The notes below the pieces were generated by a model that was not told the DNA's origin, searched no databases, and was given only the letters and a program-made list of their open reading frames with translations. Below are positions 57,922 through 64,000 of a DNA stretch of 64,000 nucleotides, one piece after another. Both the position numbers and the translations under genes were made by a program. The DNA lies in NCBI GenBank assembly GCA_038363925.1, contig JAQQWL010000007.1, positions 1,798,001-1,862,000 of the forward strand, read 5' to 3'. The first letter of the stretch is position 1, and every line of letters starts with the position of its first letter. This DNA comes from Apiospora phragmitis (lineage: Eukaryota; Ascomycota; Sordariomycetes; Amphisphaeriales; Apiosporaceae).

Positions 57922-59199
57922 ATAACCATAGAAGAGATGTTGTTGCCGAACGAGAACAAAGCACAGTATAGTAGAATACGCCTCAGACAAGATCTACGAA
58001 CAAAATGCAATGTGACTTGACAGTTCAGCGATCTGCTCGAGGAAGAAGAAGGGTTTTGGATACGCTTTTACGCGCCACGGGCCAAGTCCTCACTTTGAGA
58101 ATGAGGAGGGGTTCATCGAGATATAGTTCGCATACGCAGTGTATGCTTCAGCACTGCAGCGTCGCGATCCCATTAATAGGTAGATTTCCCTCCCCCTCTT
58201 CGCGATCTGCGTAGCTGGTGCAGTGTGCCTCTCTCATGAGCAGTCATGACAAACAATGCCTGTGGATTAGTGGTGGTCTTTTTTTATTTCCAGGAAGCGC
58301 AGTCCCTCGGATCAGGAACCGCTAAGATCTATGGCTGCGGAGCTTCCTGGTGTTTTATCTTTGACATCGGATAGGGTTGCGCGCAGGCGGTTGGCGAAGT
58401 CTGCTTATATATGTAGGTTCATATAAGGTATGGAAGATATCACCTACTCTCGAAGGTAGCCTAACTGGGGTAGCACCGTAGCAATGGTCGCGAAAACGAA
58501 GAGAGCGTGGACGATATATCTACACGCATCTGACTTCTCTCCACCAGCGGATGCATCGCGCAGTTTATTCTTTCCCTCTGTATGGTCGGCAACTAGTTGA
58601 GCCTTAGTAAGTACGACTTCCACAAAAATGGTCCGCCATTTTGATTAACAAAAGCTACTAATAATAGCCAACACCAATACACGACGCAACGCTACGAGAC
58701 AAAAACCATGGCAGTTTTCCCAAATAGGAAATGAGATGGTTCGCCAAGTAATGCCAAGCTTGGTGTACCGTCTTGGCGAGTCTGGGGAAAATGCTTATTT
58801 CGAGATCTGGACTTTCTTGCCGACGTACAACTGGCTATCATCCAGGAACAAGGTAGGCCGTTCTACGCTCGCAGGCGTACGTTGAGCACAGCGATCCGCA
58901 ACCGGGAATGCAATCAAGGTCATCATGTCAGACAGTGTAGCTATCCAGCACACGAATTTAGTAGAAACAAGAACAGTTCTGTCGCTTTATCGAAGGGTTT
59001 GTCATTTGCATCATCAATAGCTCCAACCACGTTGGTAGTCGTCATAAACTAAGCGTCCCGCGTAACCTCAAACATCGGTATCCCGCCCAGACACCACATA
59101 TATCATATCAACCTCAAACCATCGCGGATTCTAGTGTATATCCCCTGATTGCCTCTTGGTAGTCTCGTGGATGAAGAGTTGTATAGTAGGCCATCTGCT
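57922..59199. other. Intergenic, about 1.3 kb
   Basis: 5' flank of the gene above and 3' flank of the Cys-tailed gene. No gene supported. Confidence 0.4.
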
Positions 59200-59483
59200 T
59201 TAGCAACAGCTCTCCTCGCAACCACACATGCCACAGCAGAGCTCACAGCCGGCCTCCTCACCACCACGCAGGTTCATATCGGGTTGAGGCTCGGCGGACT
59301 ATACAAAATAAGCTTGTGTCAGTCTGGTGCATTGTGGATAGGTGAAAGAGGTTATGTTGACTCGTGTCACAAGGTTGGAACATTGGTAGGAGGAGCAAGA
59401 CTCACGGGCTGCTGAGAGATGACTCCGTCGGCGGGGGAAGCGTCCATGGGAGCTTGCTGGGTGAGTTCCATAGGAGCAGGCAT
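59200..59483 (-). CDS. 58-residue protein with Cys-rich C-terminus, 2 exons
   Basis: Exon 1 is 59483-59406 and exon 2 59298-59200. The intron is GTGAGT...TATAG, 107 nt, in phase. The protein starts MPAPMELTQQAPMDASPADG, continues VISQQPSAEPQPDMNLRGGE, and ends in a compact Cys cluster (CELCCGMCGCEESCC, eight Cys in fifteen residues). There is no signal peptide and no long hydrophobic stretch. The layout of a Pro/Gln/Met-rich N-terminus, an MNLRGG-like link and a Cys tail recalls small fungal proteins that I have seen annotated only as hypothetical. Metal binding or palmitoylation of the tail is possible but is inference. TATATA and a (GA)n run lie 100-180 bases upstream. Confidence 0.65.
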
Positions 59484-59630
59484 CTTGAGAGGTGGTAGAG
59501 AGTTGAAGGGGAAAGAATGACTATTGTGATGAATGACGGGGCAGTTTGCGCTCGCGACTATGAATGATTCGAGAAGACTGTGTGGGTATATATAAAAGCA
59601 GGATAGGTTGAGGGTATTATTATATGCGAC

Positions 59631-59665
<35 letters not shown>

Positions 59666-60964
59666 GGCAGGGACAAGTTCCATACAACAGGGAAATGCGG
59701 TGAGTGCTCGGAGGGAACCTTGACCGGCCAGCAGGGCAAAAAGCAACTGCAATCCCCCTTCGCTCCCTTTCTCCCGCGTCAACATGCAAAGTAATGATAC
59801 GTATCCAACCGCTTACCCCTGCTGCTTAACTTCATCCGATAGCCTAGTATGACCATTGGTGACTATGGGTGCGTGATTTTACCAGCTGGTCAGGTCAGTC
59901 AGCCACCAATGGATCCAACGTCAACCCTAGAGAATGGTCTAGAGTTGGAACGGACACCGCCCCTGATCGTGGCAGTGAACATGTCGGTCTCTGGCTACCA
60001 ATGGCGATGCGTCGGTAACACGCGTTGGAACGACGACCCTCAATTCGCTATCATCCATAGTTTGAAGGCTTGCTTAGCTGTCATTGGAGGGGTTGATCCG
60101 GGTCCAGATGTCCATGCGGGTGGGCGCGTGGGCCGTCCAGTATTCGGGTGCGTGGGCCATGGGCGGGCAGTCAATCGGCCCAATGGGCGTGCCCCGAGAC
60201 GATTTGACCTACTTGTGCTGATACCTCCCTGGAAGAGTCGGCACCGAGCAACACGTAATCCGAAGTACGACGTTACTGGAAGTTCCAGTAACATGACTCA
60301 ACCTCTGGGGAGACGGTGCCGAGAAACGCGATTGTATGTAGAAGAAACAGTGCAAATCGGACCAGCAGGTGAGCAGTGAGCACGGCAACCCGGAACTCGG
60401 CACCTGCGGGCGTAGCAGTGGAAGCCATCTGCAGTGATTTCTTATTTATTTAGGTTTAATTGTCTGCAAGGTTGCACCGACCGACTGGCTAAGTTACTAT
60501 ATCCGACTGGCGGCAATGAGATTACTCACAGCCCAATCACTGCTCGTGGTGAGATTTGAAGAAGCTATTCTCATTATCTCATTCGTGCTTGAGTAGATTC
60601 GGTTATTCAGGCACCAAAATCATACACGAGCCAAACAATGGCCATCTCCAGCGTAAAAATATTGGGTATGGCTCCAGTATGTTCAGAACCTAGCATGGCC
60701 ATATCGCGGGGTCTTGTTCCACCTGGGTCGAACTACGCCAGGAACATTTGCACAGCCTCTAAGGATACACTGGCCGGTTATTACCGCCTCGTAAACTGCT
60801 AAGCCTCTGGAGGAAGAATATCCTTGCACATACCCTGACTCGGCATCTGGTACATCATATCCCTACTGAGCTAGAAAGACTGCCTACGACGAATGTCGGT
60901 GGCTGGTTCTCTGGGTATCATTTTTGCAGTACAAAAGCATGTTCTCATCATCAGGTAACAATCG
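59484..60964. other. Intergenic, about 1.5 kb
   Basis: Promoter side of the Cys-tailed gene, then 3' flank of the kinetochore gene. A 176-codon frame at 59,849-60,379 lacks any feature of a gene. Confidence 0.4.
59634..59662. repeat. Dinucleotide microsatellite (GA)n
   Basis: About fourteen GA units, i.e. a CT tract in the 5' region of the Cys-tailed gene on the minus strand. Confidence 0.95.
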
Positions 60965-63454
60965 TCATCTCATCTCCAGAGCCGCCGCAGCACGCTCCAG
61001 AAATGCATTGAAGTCGTGGATTTGCTTCAGGTTACCACTGCCATCTCCGCCCGCGCACGCCTGGCCTGCTACTTGCGAAACCAAGAGCTCTAGATTGGCG
61101 AGTTCGGCCATCTTTTGCTCGCTAGGTGTGAGTTCCGGAGCAGAGCGGCCATGGTCTATAGCCATCTCAATATCGTGCATGGAAGCAGACAAGCCCAACT
61201 GTTGCTGGTTAAATAGTTAGAGGATAAAACACTCGTCATCAGGGGCAAGAAAGGGCTACTTACCAAGGAGTCTTTGCTGTCGACTTCGTGCCGCAGTCGT
61301 ACAGCATCCATCTTAAGAGCAACCTGCTCTCTTTCCGCTCGTATACGCAGGATTTCGTTGCGCAGCGTAATCTTCTCTTTCTGAATAGATCGCACCCGCT
61401 TCTTAAGTGCATGCAATGTATCCAAGGCAACCGTCTGCTGATATTAGCCGTCTTCCCATGCAAACTTGGAGAAGAGCCGGTAACTTACATGCTCCAGAAG
61501 GCGAGTCCGTAACTCTTCCTGGAATGCTTCGAGGGCTCGTAGCTTAGTCCTGTACTCCTTCTTCATGGGAGCATTCTCAGCCTTGGCTGCCGTTTCCTGC
61601 AGTGTGGCCAAGTTGGCTTCGATGACCTCCTCGCATATTTGAGAAAGGACATCGACAACGTTGACGCCGGCGCGGTTTGTGAAAGGTATTTCCGCCGTGA
61701 GTATATCCGCATCACTATCATCCTCATTGATCCGCTGGGGTTTGGTATATCTCTGGACACCAATGGGTATGGGTTCACCGTCGCTCCGCCGTCTGCGGGC
61801 TTTGGTCTCAGGTTTACCCCTCGCTTTTGCCTTGGTCTTGGAAGCTTTAGGCTGTGACTGCTTCGCTGGACTTTCTTGGGAGCGTCTTTGTCGACGCTTC
61901 TTTGCTGGGGGTTCAGGCTCTGCTTCTCGGGCATCTAGCTCTAGGGATTCTTCTTCTCTCAGCGGACTAACCCGGGGGCGCTTTCGGCCAATGCGGCGTG
62001 CCACCTCGTTAACTTCCACCTCTTCGGCTTCCTCGACTTCATCAGCATCCTCGCCAACCGCGTCGCCGCCCTGGGTTTTAGTTTTGGACGTGGACTTGGG
62101 CTTGGGCTTCGACTTGGATTTGGGCCTGGGCTGCCGGACCTCCGTCACTTCTTCAGGAATCTCCTCTGTTACTTTGGATTTCTTGAGCTTCGACTTGGAT
62201 TTGGGCTGCGGAACCTCCTCAGGAACCTCTGTTACTTTGGATTTCTTGGGCTTCGACTTGGATCTTGGCTGCGGAACCTCCGTCGCTTCTTCAGGGACCT
62301 CATCTGTTAATTTGGATCTCTTGGCCTTAGCCTGAACTTGCGCTTTCCGTCTACTCGCGGCTTGCGGAATAGGAGAGGATGGTTCGACTGATAACTCAAC
62401 TAGATCCGCGGTGACCGAGTTTCGTGCACTGCGCCGGTTCCCACTAGAACCAACCGAGCCGCTTGCTATAGTGCTATTGCTTCTCCTGCTCGATTGTGCC
62501 GGTGGTGTTGGGTCCTCGCCGAGATCTGGAGACCCCGCCAGGGCACTCCTGGTACTTTTGTGCGGTTGTTGCGGCACTTTTCCGTGTCTTGCGTGCCAAA
62601 GGAGACGAGGTGGTCATTTCACCGCCGTGGCCCTTCTCATCTTCTAATAGCACTGCCCTCTGCAGTTGCGCGCTCTGTGATGCCAAGCCTTGGCTGATTC
62701 TGACGCGACGTCGGTGACCGCTCCCAGGTGCGTCCGCGGGGCTTTCCGTGACCTCTTCGGCTACATGGTATCCGCCGCTCGAGAGTCGCGACGAAATGGA
62801 GCCGCGCGAGGTAGGTCGCGGTGCCGCCGCCGTCGCCGTAGCATCGCCAGCATCGCCGGCATCGACGGGCACTTCAACAGTAATTTGCGGTGGTGATGTT
62901 GCTGCTCTTGGCTCCGTAGCAGGAAGTGGTGATTCTGGTTCGATGTCGTAAGGGTTTGGGCGCACACGGCTGGTCGGTTGCGTGGATGGTCTTGATCTGG
63001 CAGACGAACGCGTTCTGTCCGATACTGGCAGTGGCTGCTGCTGCTGCTGCGCTCGAGGCGTGCCACTACTTGCGGGTCGTCGTTTGGCTGACGTATTAGG
63101 CGCTGAACGAGGTACAGATTCGGGGGCGATGTCGGGTGCTGGCTGGAGAGGCAACTCGGGCACGGGTTCGGGTTCAGGAGCAGCAGGCTCAGGAGCAGCG
63201 GGCTCAGGAGTCGGCGGCTCAGGCGAAGGAGCTTCGGGTGACTCCTCAACCGGTAGTATCAGACCAAAAGACTCGTCTGCAACCTCATGTCGTCTATCTC
63301 GGGCACGAAGTCAGTCAGTTGTCGGTTGGCAATTAGAGGGCATCGCAACTCACCCTGCCCCACGCATGCGCTGTTGCATGCGCTCCTCACGGCCTGGGAA
63401 AAGTCAGTTCTCGCGCATAGCAGGCTAGAAACTCCTGGACTCACTCTCGGCCAT
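60965..63454 (-). CDS. ame1: Ame1/CENP-U-like inner kinetochore subunit; 5 exons, one frame break
   Basis: Probable COMA/CCAN subunit linking CENP-A chromatin to the outer kinetochore. Exons: 63454-63445 (10 nt), 63393-63354, 63293-61489, 61437-61264 and 61204-60965. The tiny first exon and second exon give MAESREERMQQRMRGAG, a conserved-looking start. A long disordered region with Pro/Glu repeats, AT-hook-like basic patches and a three-copy KSKxKKSKVTE-type repeat follows. The C-terminal coiled coil reads NVVDVLSQICEEVIEANLAT, LRALEAFQEELRTRLLEH, LDTLHALKKRVRSIQKEK, RIRAEREQVALKMDAVRLRH, which fits the fungal Ame1/CENP-U type. The frame shifts by one extra base in the T run 62578-62581 (RKTRK then VPQQPHKSTRS). 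About 815 aa. The name is from memory of fungal homologues, so moderately sure. Confidence 0.75.
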
Positions 63455-63727
63455 TCTGCTCAGATTTTCAATTCAAGAAATCATAGGTGCTGTGGGATTT
63501 GATTTGACTTGATTTGACCCGAATGATGCTTTAGACGCGTCGAGAGGGACGCGGCGACAAGGCCAAAGTGTGGCTGTCACGTAAAGTGTGGCGCAGCCAG
63601 AATCCGTTCCGTACAACAGGAAGGTAAAGTGACCTCGTAAAAGTCTGCGCACGCACTACTAACACCTCAAATCTCATTTTATTATCTTTTCCTTCCTTTT
63701 AACTTACTTTTATTATAACTTTATTAA
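63455..63727. other. Boundary of gene space and TA-rich repeat
   Basis: Promoter side of the kinetochore gene. From about 63,660 base composition changes abruptly to T/A-rich DNA, probably the terminal part of the element beyond. Confidence 0.4.
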
Positions 63728-64000
63728 ATTAATATAGATTTAAACGAGCTCGGTCGTATTTTAACCGTAGATCGTAAGTTAAATAGCGAATACTTTTCCG
63801 AAGCTATTACGGCTATTTCCGCGCTCTCCATCGCCGGTATACCAAGGCGCACTATTGCCGACGCGTTTGGTACGCGTCGGCCAGCTATTATTAATAACCT
63901 CGTAAAACGCTTTATTAAACGAAAAACATTAAAAAAAAAAAGCCGAGACCTAATCGCCTTTATAAATTATCGACTTAGTAAGAACGTTATTTATTTTAAT
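63728..64000 (+). mobile_element. Tc1/mariner-like transposase N-terminus, cut by window edge
   Basis: A 91-codon frame is open to the window end and begins without a Met after a stop at 63725. It encodes LNSEYFSEAITAISALSIAG, then IPRRTIADAFGTRRPAIINN, then LVKRFIKRKTLKKKSRDLIA. This matches the build of a Tc1/mariner N-terminal helix-turn-helix (x-I-x-x-L-x-x-A-G-x-x-x-R-x-I-A-x-x-x-G-x-x-R-x-x-I-x-x-x-x-K-R-F), followed by the usual basic link. The DNA is rich in TA and poor in CA/TG, as expected of RIP-affected repeats. The family call is from pattern only; the DDE domain lies outside the window. Confidence 0.5.

Noticed and set aside
59849..60379. 176-codon plus-strand open frame
   Set aside because: No recognisable motif, overlaps an equally long antisense frame, no promoter or homology cue.
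1..64000. CRISPR arrays, bacterial operons, Shine-Dalgarno sites, rho-independent terminators
   Set aside because: Spliced eukaryotic genes throughout; none of these features is present or expected.

Overview
This is nuclear DNA of a filamentous ascomycete, most likely a Sordariomycete. Genes are dense and intron-poor. Introns are short (about 50-310 nt), with GTAAGT-type donors and CTAAC-type branch points where I checked. The proteins are typical of Pezizomycotina: Scm3, Spc105 with MELT repeats, Atg14 with an N-terminal Cys motif, and an Ame1/CENP-U-like subunit. A pectin lyase and a beta-glucanase-like gene suggest a plant-biomass lifestyle. No bacterial-type features were seen.

Layout, left to right: scm3 (-) is divergent from atg6 (+). 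Then come an MFS monocarboxylate-type transporter (+), a cyclophilin H gene (-), and about 4.4 kb without a recognisable gene. Next are a membrane RING-H2 protein (+), a GPALPP/DUF3752 protein (-) divergent from vps8 (+), a PL4 rhamnogalacturonan lyase (+) facing a frame-broken GH5 glucanase (-), a WRN-type 3'-5' exonuclease with HRDC domain (+), LETM1/Mdm38 (-), an unrecognised five-exon gene (-) divergent from atg14 (+), and a possible 60-residue membrane protein (-). A decayed stretch follows at 40.3-45.7 kb, with two genes carrying in-frame stops and a metallopeptidase remnant. The right part holds spc105/KNL1 (-) divergent from rps11 (+), a Cys-motif DUF3128-like protein (+), folylpolyglutamate synthase (+), an unrecognised gene (-), a 58-residue Cys-tailed protein (-), an Ame1/CENP-U-like kinetochore gene (-), and at the right edge the start of a Tc1/mariner-like transposase in TA-rich, CA/TG-poor DNA that looks marked by RIP.

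Functional threads: Three genes act at the centromere or kinetochore (Scm3 loads CENP-A, Ame1/CENP-U is inner kinetochore, Spc105 is outer kinetochore and checkpoint platform). Atg6 and Atg14 are both subunits of autophagy PI3-kinase complex I, and Vps8 belongs to the endosomal CORVET tether. The PL4 and GH5 genes form a cell-wall-degradation pair.

Caution: many genes, including ones expected to be essential, are interrupted by single-base frame breaks with clear continuation in the next frame. I read these mostly as sequence or assembly errors. The genes with nonsense codons at 40-46 kb look truly decayed. Coordinates for broken genes span the whole locus.
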